Positions 50,506 to 59,198 of a DNA stretch of 64,000 nucleotides are shown piece after piece (positions within the stretch are counted from its first letter, which is position 1; every line of letters begins with the position of its first letter). The DNA is from Lentzea waywayandensis. GTDB taxonomy: Bacteria > Actinomycetota > Actinomycetes > Mycobacteriales > Pseudonocardiaceae. The stretch is from contig NZ_FOYL01000007.1 of NCBI RefSeq assembly GCF_900115955.1, positions 372,001-436,000 on the forward strand, in the 5' to 3' direction. The notes below the pieces were generated by a model. The model was given only the letters and a program-made list of their open reading frames with translations, was not told where the DNA came from and did no database searches. Made by a program: the position numbers and the translations under genes.

Positions 50506-51258
50506 TTAGCCGTCCGCCGGCTGCGCCTTTCGCTCGACCAGAGGCAACGACCGCAGCTGCCGTTCGAGGTGCCACTGAAGGTGCGCCGCGACCAGGCCAC
50601 TCGCGTCGCGGCGGGCCAGGTGCGGGATCTCGTCGACCACGGCCCACTGGCCGTGCAGCAGCGCCGAGAGCAACGCCAGCGTGTCCTGGGAGGGCGACGA
50701 GGAGCCGGCCGGACGGCAGGTCGGGCAGCACGAGCCACCGGCCTGGATGCTGAACGCACGGTGCGGACCGGGATTGCCGCACTTCGCGCACTCGTTCACC
50801 GCGGGCGCCCATCCCGCGAACGCCATCGCACGCATGAGGAACGCGTCCAGCAGCAGCGACGGGTCACGCTCACCGTTCGACAACGCGCGCAAAGCCCCGG
50901 CCACGAGCATGTAGAGCCGCAAGACCGGTTCGCCCTCTTCGGCCGTGAGGCGATCAGCGGTCTCGAGAATCGCGCACGCGGCCGTGTAGCGCTGGTAGTC
51001 GGTGACGATGCCGACGCCGAACGCGTCCAGCGTCTGCACCTGCGTGATGATGTCGAGCGACCGGCCGGGGTGGAACTGCACGTCGACGTGGCAGAACGGC
51101 TCCAGCCGCGCGCCGAACTTCGACGACGTGCGCCGCACGCCCTTGGCCACGGCGCGGAGCTTGCCGTGCTTCTGGGTCAGGAAGGTGATGATCCGGTCCG
51201 CTTCACCGAGCTTCTGCACGCGCAGCACGACGCCGGTGTCGCGGTACAGGTTCGCCAT
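50506..51258 (-). CDS. recO: DNA repair protein RecO
   Basis: 250 residues: the OB-fold N-terminus 'LYRDTGVVLRVQKLGEADRI' and zinc pairs CAKC/CPTC in 'NECAKCGNPG' and 'GSCCPTCRP'. RecO loads RecA on SSB-coated gaps. The ATG shares a base with the era stop (TGATG). Confidence 0.95.
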   Translation of the reverse strand: MANLYRDTGVVLRVQKLGEADRIITFLTQKHGKLRAVAKGVRRTSSKFGARLEPFCHVDVQFHPGRSLDIITQVQTLDAFGVGIVTDYQRYTAACAILETADRLTAEEGEPVLRLYMLVAGALRALSNGERDPSLLLDAFLMRAMAFAGWAPAVNECAKCGNPGPHRAFSIQAGGSCCPTCRPAGSSSPSQDTLALLSALLHGQWAVVDEIPHLARRDASGLVAAHLQWHLERQLRSLPLVERKAQPADG

Positions 51259-52154
51259 CAGAAGCCCAGACGGCGCAACTGCTTCGGGTCCCGCTGCCAG
51301 TCCTTGGCGATCTTGATGTGCAGGTCCAGGTACACGCGGGAGCCGAGCAACGCCTCGATCTGCTTGCGGGCGGCCATGCCGACCTGCTTGAGCCGCTCGC
51401 CCCGGTGCCCCAGGATGATCGCCTTCTGCGACGGCCGCTCCACGAACACGAACGCGTGAATGTCGATCAGGTCCTTGCGCCCCTCGCGCACCTGCATCTC
51501 CTCGACCACCACGGCGATGGAGTGCGGCAGCTCGTCGCGCACGCCCTCCAGCGCGGCCTCGCGGATGAGCTCGGCGACCAGCGTCTGCTCGGGCTCGTCG
51601 GTGAGATCGCCGTCCGGGAAGAGCTGCGGGCCCTCGGGCAGCTTCTTCAGCAGCAGGTCGCTCAGCTTGTCGACCTGGAAGCCGTCGACGGCGGACACCG
51701 GGATGATCTCGGCGAACTCCATGACCTTCTGCAGCGCGAGCAGCTGTTCCATCACCTGCTGCTGCGACACCAGGTCGGTCTTGGTGACGATGCCGACCAC
51801 GGGCGTGCGCTTGGCGACCTTCTCCAGTTCGGCGGCGATGAACTTGTCACCGGGGCCGACCTTCTGGTCCGCGGGCACGCAGAAGCCGACGACGTCGACC
51901 TCCGACCACGTCTCGCGCACCAGGTCGTTGAGCCGCTGGCCCAGCAACGTCCGCGGCCGGTGCAGACCGGGCGTGTCGACCAGCACGAGCTGGCCGTCCT
52001 CGCGGTGCACGATGCCGCGGATCGTGTGGCGGGTGGTCTGCGGCTTGCTGGACGTGATGGCGACCTTCGTGCCCACCAGCGCGTTCGTCAGCGTCGACTT
52101 CCCTGCGTTCGGGCGGCCGACGAAGCACGCGAACCCGGAGCGGTAACCATCCAT
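51258..52154 (-). CDS. era: GTPase Era
   Basis: 298 residues: G1 GRPNAGKS (13-20), G2 'QTTRHTIRGI', G3 'VDTPGLHRP', G4 TKTD, and a C-terminal KH domain ('AIILGHRGERLKQVGMAARK'). It binds the 3' end of 16S rRNA during 30S maturation. Starts ATG 52154. Confidence 0.97.
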   Translation of the reverse strand: MDGYRSGFACFVGRPNAGKSTLTNALVGTKVAITSSKPQTTRHTIRGIVHREDGQLVLVDTPGLHRPRTLLGQRLNDLVRETWSEVDVVGFCVPADQKVGPGDKFIAAELEKVAKRTPVVGIVTKTDLVSQQQVMEQLLALQKVMEFAEIIPVSAVDGFQVDKLSDLLLKKLPEGPQLFPDGDLTDEPEQTLVAELIREAALEGVRDELPHSIAVVVEEMQVREGRKDLIDIHAFVFVERPSQKAIILGHRGERLKQVGMAARKQIEALLGSRVYLDLHIKIAKDWQRDPKQLRRLGF

Positions 52155-52198
52155 TGCCCCATTGTCCCTCTTGCTGGTTATGGCCGTTCGCGGGGCGT

Positions 52199-52531
52199 CT
52201 AGAACTGCTTGCGCAGTTCACCGGAGGTGTTCGCCAAAAGCACCGGGCCGGTCGGCGTGAGGTCGCGCACGGCCGCCAGCGACTCCCCGTCCACCCGGTT
52301 CGCCTCGGAGACCACGGCCGCCGCCTCCAGGCCCTCGGCGCCACTCGACACGGCGGCGGCGACGGCCGCCTGCAGCGCGGTGAGCTTCAGGGAGGGCAAC
52401 GAGACCGTGGACGCGTTGTACGTGCGGCCGTCCAGGTCCCGCACGGCCGCGCCCTCCTCGGCGCCGTTGCGCGCACGGACGGACCGCGCGAGCGTGATGA
52501 GCTTGGCGTTCTCCGGATCGACGTCAGTCAT
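52199..52531 (-). CDS. Cytidine deaminase-fold protein without zinc ligands
   Basis: 110 residues that follow the deaminase pattern ('LARSVRARNGAEEGAAVRDL', 'GRTYNASTVSLPSLKLTALQ', 'AAVAAAVSSGAEGL') but lack the HAE and PCxxC zinc motifs. This matches the conserved gene between era and the CBS protein in mycobacteria (Rv2365c). It overlaps the CBS-protein end by 8 nt. Probably a non-catalytic relative. Confidence 0.82.
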   Translation of the reverse strand: MTDVDPENAKLITLARSVRARNGAEEGAAVRDLDGRTYNASTVSLPSLKLTALQAAVAAAVSSGAEGLEAAAVVSEANRVDGESLAAVRDLTPTGPVLLANTSGELRKQF

Positions 52532-53810
52532 CCTCGTTCTCCTTCTGCGCGGGGCGTACGAGCACCGTCGTGACCCGGATGCGGCCGCGTTCGTCCTTGC
52601 CGCCCTCCGCCCGCATGCGCAGGCCGGCGATCTCCGCCTCGGTACCGGGCAGCGGCACGCGCCCGAGCCGTTGCGCGAGCAGGCCGCCGACGGTCTCGAC
52701 CTCGTGGTCGTCGAGCTCGGTGCCGAACAACGCGTCCAGGTCGTCCACCGGCAGGCGCGCGCTCACTCGCACCGCGCCGTCCTCCAGGTGCTCGACGGGC
52801 GGGCGGTCGTCGGTGTCGGACTCGTCGGTGATCTCGCCGACGATCTCCTCGAGGATGTCCTCGATGGTCAGCAGACCGGCGGTGCCGCCGTACTCGTCCA
52901 CGACGATCGCCATGTGCCGGCGCGACACCTGCATCTCGCGCAGCAGGTCCGCGATGGGCTTCGAGTCCGGGATGAAGCTCATCGGGCGCATCAGCTCGGA
53001 GACGCTCTTCGGGTCCTCGCCCTCGGCGAGCGTGGCCCGCATCAGGTCCTTGAGGTTCACCACGCCGAGCACGTCGTCCACGCTCTCCCCGATCACGGGG
53101 ACGCGGGTGTAGCCGGTGCGCAACGACAGCGCGAGCGTCTGCCGCAGCGACTTGGACTGCTCGATCCACACGATCTCGGTGCGCGGCACCATGATCTCGC
53201 GCGTGATCGTGTCGCCCAGCTCGAACACCGAGTGGATCATCTCGCGCTCGCCCTCGTCCACGACGCCGCGTTCCTGCGCCATGTCGACCAGCTCGCGCAG
53301 CTCGACCTCGGAGCTGAACGGACCCTCGCGGAAACCCTTACCGGGCGTGATGGCGTTACCGATGAGGATCAGCAACTTGGACAGCGGCCCGAGCACGCGC
53401 CCGAGCTGCCGGACGGTGCCCGCGGCGAGCAGGCTCACGCCGTACGGGTGCTGACGGCCGATGGTGCGCGGTCCGACACCGACGAGCACGTACGACACGA
53501 TGAGCATGCTCAGGCAGGCGTACAGGACAGCGAGCCCGTCCTGTTCCACGAAGTCGAGGAACACCGTCGTGGTCAGCACGGCGGCCGACATCTCGCAGGC
53601 CAGGCGCAGCAGCAACAACAGGTTGACGTGCCGCGGCCGGTCGTTGAGGACGTGCAGCAACTGCCCGGTGCCCCAGCGACCCTGCCGTTGCAGAGCCTCC
53701 ACCCGTGCACGCGACACGGTGCCGAGAGCGGCATCCACACACGCGAACAAACCGGCGGCGAGCACGAGCAGAACGGCCAGCACGATCACACTGGCAGGGT
53801 TCGCGGTCAT
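52524..53810 (-). CDS. HlyC/CorC family membrane protein (CNNM + CBS)
   Basis: 428 residues: DUF21/CNNM transmembrane domain, two CBS repeats ('TREIMVPRTEIVWIEQSKSL', 'SELMRPMSFIPDSKPIADLL', 'HMAIVVDEYGGTAGLLTIED') and a C-terminal CorC_HlyC domain. It is likely an Mg2+/Co2+ efflux-type protein. ATG at 53810, 4 bp after ybeY. Equivalent of Rv2366c. Confidence 0.94.
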   Translation of the reverse strand: MTANPASVIVLAVLLVLAAGLFACVDAALGTVSRARVEALQRQGRWGTGQLLHVLNDRPRHVNLLLLLRLACEMSAAVLTTTVFLDFVEQDGLAVLYACLSMLIVSYVLVGVGPRTIGRQHPYGVSLLAAGTVRQLGRVLGPLSKLLILIGNAITPGKGFREGPFSSEVELRELVDMAQERGVVDEGEREMIHSVFELGDTITREIMVPRTEIVWIEQSKSLRQTLALSLRTGYTRVPVIGESVDDVLGVVNLKDLMRATLAEGEDPKSVSELMRPMSFIPDSKPIADLLREMQVSRRHMAIVVDEYGGTAGLLTIEDILEEIVGEITDESDTDDRPPVEHLEDGAVRVSARLPVDDLDALFGTELDDHEVETVGGLLAQRLGRVPLPGTEAEIAGLRMRAEGGKDERGRIRVTTVLVRPAQKENEDD

Positions 53811-53814
53811 CGCG

Positions 53815-54360
53815 TCAGGCTTCTTCGTTCTTCTCGTCCAGGCCGACCGCGCCGAGCACCTTGTCGTCGGTGCTGCGCTGGTGAGCGGCCCGCTCGGCCT
53901 CGTCCCGCGCGGTGCGGAAGTCGCCGAGGATGCGGTTCTGCAACGTGAACATCTCACGTTCCTCGGCGGGCTCGGCGTGGTCGTAGCCGAGCAGGTGCAG
54001 CACACCGTGCACGGTCAGCAGGTGCAGCTCGTCCAGCAGGCCGTGGCCCGCCTTCTTGGCCTGGTCCTTGGCGAACGCGGGGCACAGCACGATGTCCCCG
54101 AGCAACGCCGGGCCGAGGCCGGCGGCGTCGGGGCGGCGCGCGGAGTCCAGCTCGTCCATGGGGAAGGCCATGACGTCCGTCGGACCCGGCAGGTCCATCC
54201 AGCGCTCGTGCAGGTCGGCCATGACGTCCAGCTCCACGAGCAGGACGGACAACTCGGCCAGCGGGCTCACGCCCATGCGGTCCAGCGCGAAGCGGGCGGC
54301 GGAGACGATGGACCCTTCGTCGACTCCGACACCCGACTCGTTGGCGATCTCGATGCTCAC
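53815..54360 (-). CDS. ybeY: Endoribonuclease YbeY
   Basis: 181 residues with the metal-binding H-x3-H-x5-H motif in '[14 protein letters not shown]', and 'VMAFPMDE' before it. It processes rRNA and acts in ribosome quality control. GTG start at 54360, 5 bp after phoH. Its C-terminal tail is longer than in E. coli. Confidence 0.95.
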   Translation of the reverse strand: MSIEIANESGVGVDEGSIVSAARFALDRMGVSPLAELSVLLVELDVMADLHERWMDLPGPTDVMAFPMDELDSARRPDAAGLGPALLGDIVLCPAFAKDQAKKAGHGLLDELHLLTVHGVLHLLGYDHAEPAEEREMFTLQNRILGDFRTARDEAERAAHQRSTDDKVLGAVGLDEKNEEA

Positions 54361-54365
54361 GGCGC

Positions 54366-55415
54366 CTATCGTCCCCGCCGCTGGTTCCCCCGGCGTGCAC
54401 CGGGTCCGTGGTGTTGCCCGTTCTGGTCGACGAGGTCCTGCTGGACCTGCCACTTGTCGTACGCGTCGACGATGTCGCCGACCAGGCGGTGCCGCACCAC
54501 GTCCTGGCTGGTCAGCGTCGAGAAGTGCACGTCCTCGACGCCTTCGAGGATGTCCCTGACGACCCGCAGGCCGCTGCGCTGGCCACCGGGGAGGTCGACC
54601 TGGGTGATGTCACCCGTGACGACCACCTTCGAGCCGAAGCCCAGGCGGGTGAGGAACATCTTCATCTGCTCGGGCGTCGTGTTCTGCGCCTCGTCCAGGA
54701 TGATGAAAGCGTCGTTCAACGACCGACCGCGCATGAACGCCAGAGGCGCGACCTCGATCGTGCCGGCCTGCGTGAGGCGCGGGATCGACTCCGGGTCGAC
54801 CATGTCGTGCAGCGCGTCGTAGAGCGGGCGCAGGTACGGGTCGATCTTCTCGTAGAGCGTGCCGGGCAGGTAGCCCAGGCGCTCGCCCGCCTCGACGGCC
54901 GGACGGGTGAGGATGATCCGGTTGACCTGCTTGGCCTGCAGCGCCTGCACGGCCTTGGCCATGGCGAGGTAGGTCTTGCCGGTGCCGGCGGGACCGATGC
55001 CGAACACGATGGTGTTCTTGTCGATCGCGTCGACGTAGTGCTTCTGGTTCAGCGTCTTCGGCCTGATCGTGCGGCCGCGGCGGCTCACGATGTCGAGGCT
55101 CAGGACCTCGGCGGGCGACTCGGCCTCGTTCGCGCTGAGCATCGCGATGATGCGGCGGACGGCGTTCTGGTCGATGGCCTGACCGCGGCCCGCGAGGGTG
55201 ATCAGCTCGGAGAAGACGCGCTCGGCGAAGGCCACGTCGGCGGGGTCGCCGGACAAGGTGATCTCGTTCCCGCGCACGTGCACGTCGGCGTCGAGCAGTT
55301 CCTCCGCGAGCCGGAGGTTCTCGTCGCGCGACCCGAGCAGCGTGAGCACCGCACCTTCCGGCACGGCGAACCGGGACTGACCTTCCTTGTTGCTCTGCTG
55401 TGTTTCGTCGGCCAC
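54366..55415 (-). CDS. phoH: PhoH-family ATPase
   Basis: 349 residues: a KH-like N-terminus, Walker A GPAGTGKT, '[20 protein letters not shown]' and Walker B '[20 protein letters not shown]'. PhoH-like proteins are RNA helicase/ATPases linked to YbeY. First gene of the long uppS-containing operon; a divergent acetyltransferase starts 102 bp away. Equivalent of Rv2368c. Confidence 0.95.
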   Translation of the reverse strand: MADETQQSNKEGQSRFAVPEGAVLTLLGSRDENLRLAEELLDADVHVRGNEITLSGDPADVAFAERVFSELITLAGRGQAIDQNAVRRIIAMLSANEAESPAEVLSLDIVSRRGRTIRPKTLNQKHYVDAIDKNTIVFGIGPAGTGKTYLAMAKAVQALQAKQVNRIILTRPAVEAGERLGYLPGTLYEKIDPYLRPLYDALHDMVDPESIPRLTQAGTIEVAPLAFMRGRSLNDAFIILDEAQNTTPEQMKMFLTRLGFGSKVVVTGDITQVDLPGGQRSGLRVVRDILEGVEDVHFSTLTSQDVVRHRLVGDIVDAYDKWQVQQDLVDQNGQHHGPGARRGNQRRGR

Positions 55416-55517
55416 GTGGCCCCGGCCTGCTTCCTGTCGCTCGGATCTGGTGCCGTCGATGCTAGTCCGGCCGAAAATGAGTGGCTAGCGCATTGCTCAC
55501 GGTGTGTGCTCAGGGGC

Positions 55518-56309
55518 GTGGAGATCCGCAGGCTTGGTGTCGACGACATACCCGAGTGCATGAAGCTGATCACGGACCGGGGTTGGAGCTGGACGCCCGC
55601 GCAGTGGGAGATGATGCTCGCCCTCGGTCCGGGGTTCGGTGCCTTCGACTCGTCCGAACTGCTCGGCACGGCGTTGACGACGCCGTATCCCGAGATGCAG
55701 GCGATCAGCGGCGTGCTGGTCGCGTCCTGGGCGGGCCGGAGAGGCATCGGCACCCGGCTGATGTCCAATATATTGGATATCAGCCCTTCGACCCTGTACG
55801 CGACGGCGATGGGCGAGCCGATGTACGAGAGGCTCGGCTTTCACCCCGTCGGGGCCACCACCGACTTCCACGGCGTGTTCACCGATGCCGCCCCCGGTGT
55901 GACGCGGCACGCCACTCCCGCCGACGCCGTGCTGCTCGCGGAGCTGGATCGCGAGGTCAGTGGCTACACCCGGCCCGTCCTCTGGGAACGACTGCTCGAC
56001 CCGTCGACGCCGTACGAGGTCCGGATGTCGGACTCCGGTGTGATCGCCACCCGCCCGAATCCCGACGGGGTCACGATCGGTCCGCTGATCGCCCCTTCCG
56101 CCTCGGCCGCGTGCGAGATGATCGCGGACATGGCGTCCGGCGCCGGCCGGGTCCGCGTCGACACCGACAACGCCGATGTGAGCACTTTCCTGCTGGGACA
56201 AGGCTTTGAGCAACGCACGGGCGGTTGCAAGTTGATGGTGCACGGCGCCGCGGACGTACCGGGCGACCGCTCGCGGTACTTCGCTCCCGCCTCGCACGCA
56301 CTCGGATAG
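55518..56309 (+). CDS. GNAT acetyltransferase, tandem copy A
   Basis: 263 residues with two parts: an N-terminal GNAT domain ('VEIRRLGVDDIPECMKLITD', acetyl-CoA loop 'AGRRGIGTRLMSNIL', 'MGEPMYERLGFHPVG') and a C-terminal degenerate GNAT-like half. The next gene has the same plan, so this is a tandem duplication. A 30-nt low-GC palindrome (55756-55785) sits in frame just after the CoA loop. GTG start at 55518. Substrate unknown. Confidence 0.85.
   Translation: MEIRRLGVDDIPECMKLITDRGWSWTPAQWEMMLALGPGFGAFDSSELLGTALTTPYPEMQAISGVLVASWAGRRGIGTRLMSNILDISPSTLYATAMGEPMYERLGFHPVGATTDFHGVFTDAAPGVTRHATPADAVLLAELDREVSGYTRPVLWERLLDPSTPYEVRMSDSGVIATRPNPDGVTIGPLIAPSASAACEMIADMASGAGRVRVDTDNADVSTFLLGQGFEQRTGGCKLMVHGAADVPGDRSRYFAPASHALG
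55756..55785 (+). repeat. 30-nt palindrome inside the GNAT copy A coding sequence
   Basis: GGCTGATGTCCAATA / TATTGGATATCAGCC: arms of 15 nt are reverse complements except for one G-T pair. It encodes part of LMSNILDIS and uses AT-rich codons (ATA, TTG, GAT) unlike the surrounding gene. Member of the family seen at 41105-41235. Confidence 0.8.
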
Positions 56310-56324
56310 CTGGGGGATTCTCTG

Positions 56325-57122
56325 GTGGAACTGCGACGACTCGAACTGGACGACCTCCCCGCGTGCTCCGACCTGGCCGAGAGCCGGTCGTGGCCGCGCG
56401 AGGAGACCAAGTGGGCGTTCCTGCTCACGCACGGCGAGGGCTGGGGGCTGTTCGACGAGCAAGGCCTCGTCGGCACGACGATCGTGACGCGCTATCCCGA
56501 GCTGGCGTCGATCAGCATGGTGCTGGTCGCGGAACGCGCCGCGCGCCAGGGCCACGCCCGCCGGCTGGTATCCCATGTATTGGATACGGGTGTGTCGACG
56601 TTGTTCGCCACGTCGATGGGCCGCCCGCTCTACGAACAGCTCGGCTTCCACGCCGTGGGCTTCACCGACATCCACGCAGGCCCGTTCAGCGTTGACCAAA
56701 GCAGGGGCCAGGCAGCCGATATATCGCATATCGCCACGGCCGCCGACCTCGACGACCTCGTCGCGCTCGACACCAAGGTCACCGGTCTCACCCGGCCGTT
56801 CCTGTGGGAGTCGTTGCTCGCCAGGGGATCCGTCAGGGTCTCCGACCACGGCATCGCCGGGTCGTTGCGCGTGAGCGACGACCTGCTCCTGATCGGCCCG
56901 GTCATCGCGGACTCCCCCGCCGACGCGTGCGCGCTCATCGCCGACTCGGCGGTCGGCAACGGCCGTGTGCGCGTGGACGTGCACGACCCGGAAGTGATCG
57001 CGTTCGTACGGGAACACGGCCTGGAGTCGTGGGGTGAGGCCACCTGGATGGTCCGGGGCGCCGAGAAGCTGCCCGGCGACCGCACCCGCTACCACGCGCC
57101 GCTGCTCCAGGCTCTCGGCTAG
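56325..57122 (+). CDS. GNAT acetyltransferase, tandem copy B
   Basis: 265 residues, same two-part plan as copy A ('VELRRLELDDLPACSDLAES', 'AARQGHARRLVSHVLDTG', 'MGRPLYEQLGFHAVGF'). GTG start after TGGGGGA, 16 bp from copy A, so co-transcribed. It contains two units of the low-GC repeat family. Its TAG stop overlaps the HIT gene stop in CTAG (57119-57122). Confidence 0.86.
   Translation: MELRRLELDDLPACSDLAESRSWPREETKWAFLLTHGEGWGLFDEQGLVGTTIVTRYPELASISMVLVAERAARQGHARRLVSHVLDTGVSTLFATSMGRPLYEQLGFHAVGFTDIHAGPFSVDQSRGQAADISHIATAADLDDLVALDTKVTGLTRPFLWESLLARGSVRVSDHGIAGSLRVSDDLLLIGPVIADSPADACALIADSAVGNGRVRVDVHDPEVIAFVREHGLESWGEATWMVRGAEKLPGDRTRYHAPLLQALG
56575..56592 (+). repeat. 18-mer identical to one in the serine hydrolase gene
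   Basis: ATGTATTGGATACGGGTG is the same 18 nt as at 41124-41141 and is read in the same frame (VLDTG). It sits at the place matching the palindrome in copy A. Confidence 0.8.
56715..56736 (+). repeat. Further unit of the low-GC repeat family
   Basis: GCCGATATATCGCATATCGCC encodes ADISHIA in GNAT copy B, in the same frame and nearly the same words as the ADISDIA unit of the hydrolase (41216-41235). Confidence 0.75.
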
Positions 57123-57436
57123 AGCCGCTGGCCGCCGAGCACGTGCAGATGGGCGTGGAAGACCTCCTGCCCGCTGTCCGGCCCGGTGTTGAACAGCAGG
57201 CGATATCCGGACTCGGCCACGCCCTCGGCTTCGGCGACCTCTTTCGCGGCGGCGAAGAGGTCGCCGAGCTGGTCGCCGTTCAGGTCGACGGCGTTCGGCA
57301 CGTGCTCGCGCGGAACGAGCAGCACGTGCACGGGCGCCTTGGGCTGGATGTCGCGGAACGCGAGCGTCGTCTTGGTCTCGTGCACGATCGTCGCGGGAAT
57401 CTCACCGGCGACGATCCGGCAGAACAAACAGGACAT
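57119..57436 (-). CDS. HIT-family nucleotide hydrolase
   Basis: 105 residues, the HINT branch: N-terminal zinc-type Cys pair MSCLFC and the histidine triad in 'FHAHLHVLGG'. It hydrolyses AMP-linked substrates such as phosphoramidates. Full length. Confidence 0.95.
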   Translation of the reverse strand: MSCLFCRIVAGEIPATIVHETKTTLAFRDIQPKAPVHVLLVPREHVPNAVDLNGDQLGDLFAAAKEVAEAEGVAESGYRLLFNTGPDSGQEVFHAHLHVLGGQRL

Positions 57437-57444
57437 GCCCCAAG

Positions 57445-58035
57445 CTAGACGAACAGCCGGTCCAGCTGCTCGTCGACGGCCTCGACCATGTCGTCGACCG
57501 TGAGCTCGTCGGGCCCGAGCCCGTGGTGGATGTTGAGCCCGTCGATCAGCACGATGAACCGCCGCGCGGCCTTCATCGGCACGACGCCCTCCCGCAGTTC
57601 ACCGGCTTCCTGCGAGGCAACGAGAACGCGCGCGATCTCGCCGTACAACTCGCGCGTGCCGAGGCGTTCCAGCTCGTGCAACGACGGCTCCACCATCGCC
57701 CGCGGCAGGAACGACAGCAGCACCGCCGCCTCGACCCGGCGATCGTCGTCCATCGCCAGCATCTCGTGCGCGAAGGACCGCAGCACCTCCCGGTTCCCGG
57801 CCGAGGTGTCGATCTTTTCCAGCCGCGCGATGAACCGCCGGTACGCGAGCTCCATCGCGAACCCCAGCAACGCGTCCTGCGTCGGGAAGTAGTGGCGCAA
57901 GGACCCGCTCGACCACCCGGACTCGGCCGCGACGGCGCGCACGGAGGCGTGGTCTATCCCGTCCCGCTGCACGATGCGCCACACGGCCTCAGCGAGTTCG
58001 CGGCGGCGTTCGTCATGGTCGACAACCTTCGGCAC
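57445..58035 (-). CDS. TetR-family regulator (BetI-like)
   Basis: 196 residues: HTH 'VRAVAAESGWSSGSLRHYFP' and a BetI-like C-terminal domain ('MEPSLHEL'-type, here AMVEPSLHELERLGTRELYG). It lies 9 bp after the hydrolase gene on the same strand and 8 bp before the HIT gene, so it may be in one operon with them and may regulate the hydrolase. Confidence 0.88.
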   Translation of the reverse strand: MPKVVDHDERRRELAEAVWRIVQRDGIDHASVRAVAAESGWSSGSLRHYFPTQDALLGFAMELAYRRFIARLEKIDTSAGNREVLRSFAHEMLAMDDDRRVEAAVLLSFLPRAMVEPSLHELERLGTRELYGEIARVLVASQEAGELREGVVPMKAARRFIVLIDGLNIHHGLGPDELTVDDMVEAVDEQLDRLFV

Positions 58036-58044
58036 CGGCCCTTT

Positions 58045-58701
58045 TTAGCAGTCGCGCGCAAGCCGGCCGACAGCCGCGCGGCACCTCTCCCACGCCTCGG
58101 TGCCCGGCGTGATCATGTCCATGTGCCCGGCCCCTTCCACCACGACGAGCTCCGCCTGCGGCTCCACCGCGCAGAACTCGACGGACTGCTCGACCGGAAC
58201 GTCCTCGTCCCGATCACCGTGCACGCACACGACCGGCTTGCCGATGGGAACCAACGCGGCGGGCGAGGCCTCCGCGAACTGCTCCTCGGTGCACAGCTCC
58301 AACGCCCGCGGCGTGATGTGCTTCGTGAAGTCCAGCACCGCCGCCTGGGCCACCGCTCCGACCACTCGCGCGCTGTGCTTGGCCGCCCACACAGCGAGAT
58401 GCCCTCCAGCGCTGTGTCCGAGCGTCACGACGGGCCCGATGTCGACGGCGTCAATGGCCGCGAGCACGTCCTCACCGGTCTGCGGCCACCCACCGCCACC
58501 GCCGACTCGCCGGTACTCGACGTTCCACACGGCAAATCCGTCACTCACGAGCACGTCCGCAAGCGGCCGCCCAAGCTCCAACCCATACCGCTGATGCCAA
58601 AAACCACCGTGAATGACGACAACAGCACCCAGAGCAACACCGTCAGGAAGGTAAAGCTCGCCAAACTGACTGGGGTGGTCACCGTAAGCAATTCGCTGCA
58701 C
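58045..58701 (-). CDS. Alpha/beta hydrolase (kynurenine-formamidase-like)
   Basis: 218 residues: oxyanion 'VVIHGGFWHQRYG', nucleophile elbow GHSAGG, acid in 'CVHGDRDEDVPVEQS' and His in 'VEGAGHMDMITPG'. The HGGFW start is typical of esterases and bacterial arylformamidase-like enzymes. Cytoplasmic; substrate unknown. Confidence 0.88.
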   Translation of the reverse strand: MQRIAYGDHPSQFGELYLPDGVALGAVVVIHGGFWHQRYGLELGRPLADVLVSDGFAVWNVEYRRVGGGGGWPQTGEDVLAAIDAVDIGPVVTLGHSAGGHLAVWAAKHSARVVGAVAQAAVLDFTKHITPRALELCTEEQFAEASPAALVPIGKPVVCVHGDRDEDVPVEQSVEFCAVEPQAELVVVEGAGHMDMITPGTEAWERCRAAVGRLARDC

Positions 58702-59097
58702 ACGCAGAACTTACGCGAACGCCAATAAATAACGAGGAAGACACAACAACCGACAGCGACCGCCGCCTCAAACGCCGGACTTGATACGCCGAACAAGCCG
58801 CCGCGCCCCTACACCTGATGGGCCACCCGATGCCGAAGGCGAGGTGGCCGGGGGTCCGGGGGCTTGCCCCCGGCGTGGGGCTTGGGGGCTCGGCCCCCAA
58901 AAGATACGCAAACTTCGCTGGGAGGCGAGGCGCCGCAGGCGCCGAGCAGCCAATGCGAAAGAAGTTTGGAGGCGCCTCGCGGTCCGAAGCCTGGGGGTCG
59001 CTTCGCCGCGAGGCGCCGACGCCGGACCGAGGGGGGAGGTGTCCGGCGAGTCTTTTGGTCAGAAGGTCTAATCGTCTACTCCGTTTCCGGATAGACC
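58702..59097. repeat. Gene-free stem-loop-rich spacer (probable dispersed palindromic element)
   Basis: The first 120 nt hold no gene or clear signal. From 58821 there are consecutive hairpins: GGCCACC (58821)/GGTGGCC (58843); CCGGGGG (58856)/CCCCCGG (58867); TTGGGGGC (58882)/GCCCCCAA (58893); CAAACTTC (58909)/GAAGTTTG (58961) enclosing GGCGCC (58929)/GGCGCC (58938); GGCGCCTCGCGG (58971)/CCGCGAGGCGCC (59006) extended inward by CGAAGC/GCTTCG; GCCGGAC (59021)/GTCCGGC (59041); GGTCTA (59065)/TAGACC (59092). ORFs here are low-complexity shadows. Confidence 0.75.
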
Positions 59098-59125
59098 AAT
59101 CAGCCCCTCTACGAACTAGGGTAAC

Positions 59126-59139
59126 CCCAGTTGCCTGGG
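59126..59139. terminator. Small hairpin downstream of rsmE
   Basis: CCCAG (59126-59130) and CTGGG (59135-59139) form a short stem 60 bp beyond the rsmE stop. Weak evidence for termination. Confidence 0.3.
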
Positions 59140-59198
59140 ATTCGCTACAACTTCCGTCAAGCCAATCCATCCGATGTTCATCTCAGGAGTGATCGGGG

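Noticed and set aside
57190-57215. GCGATATCCG in the HIT gene as another repeat-family member
   Set aside because: Only 10 nt match and the sequence codes for a conserved HIT-family segment, so chance is the simpler explanation.
58781-59192. ORFs in the spacer after the hydrolase
   Set aside because: They run through nested inverted repeats, have low-complexity products and no ribosome site.
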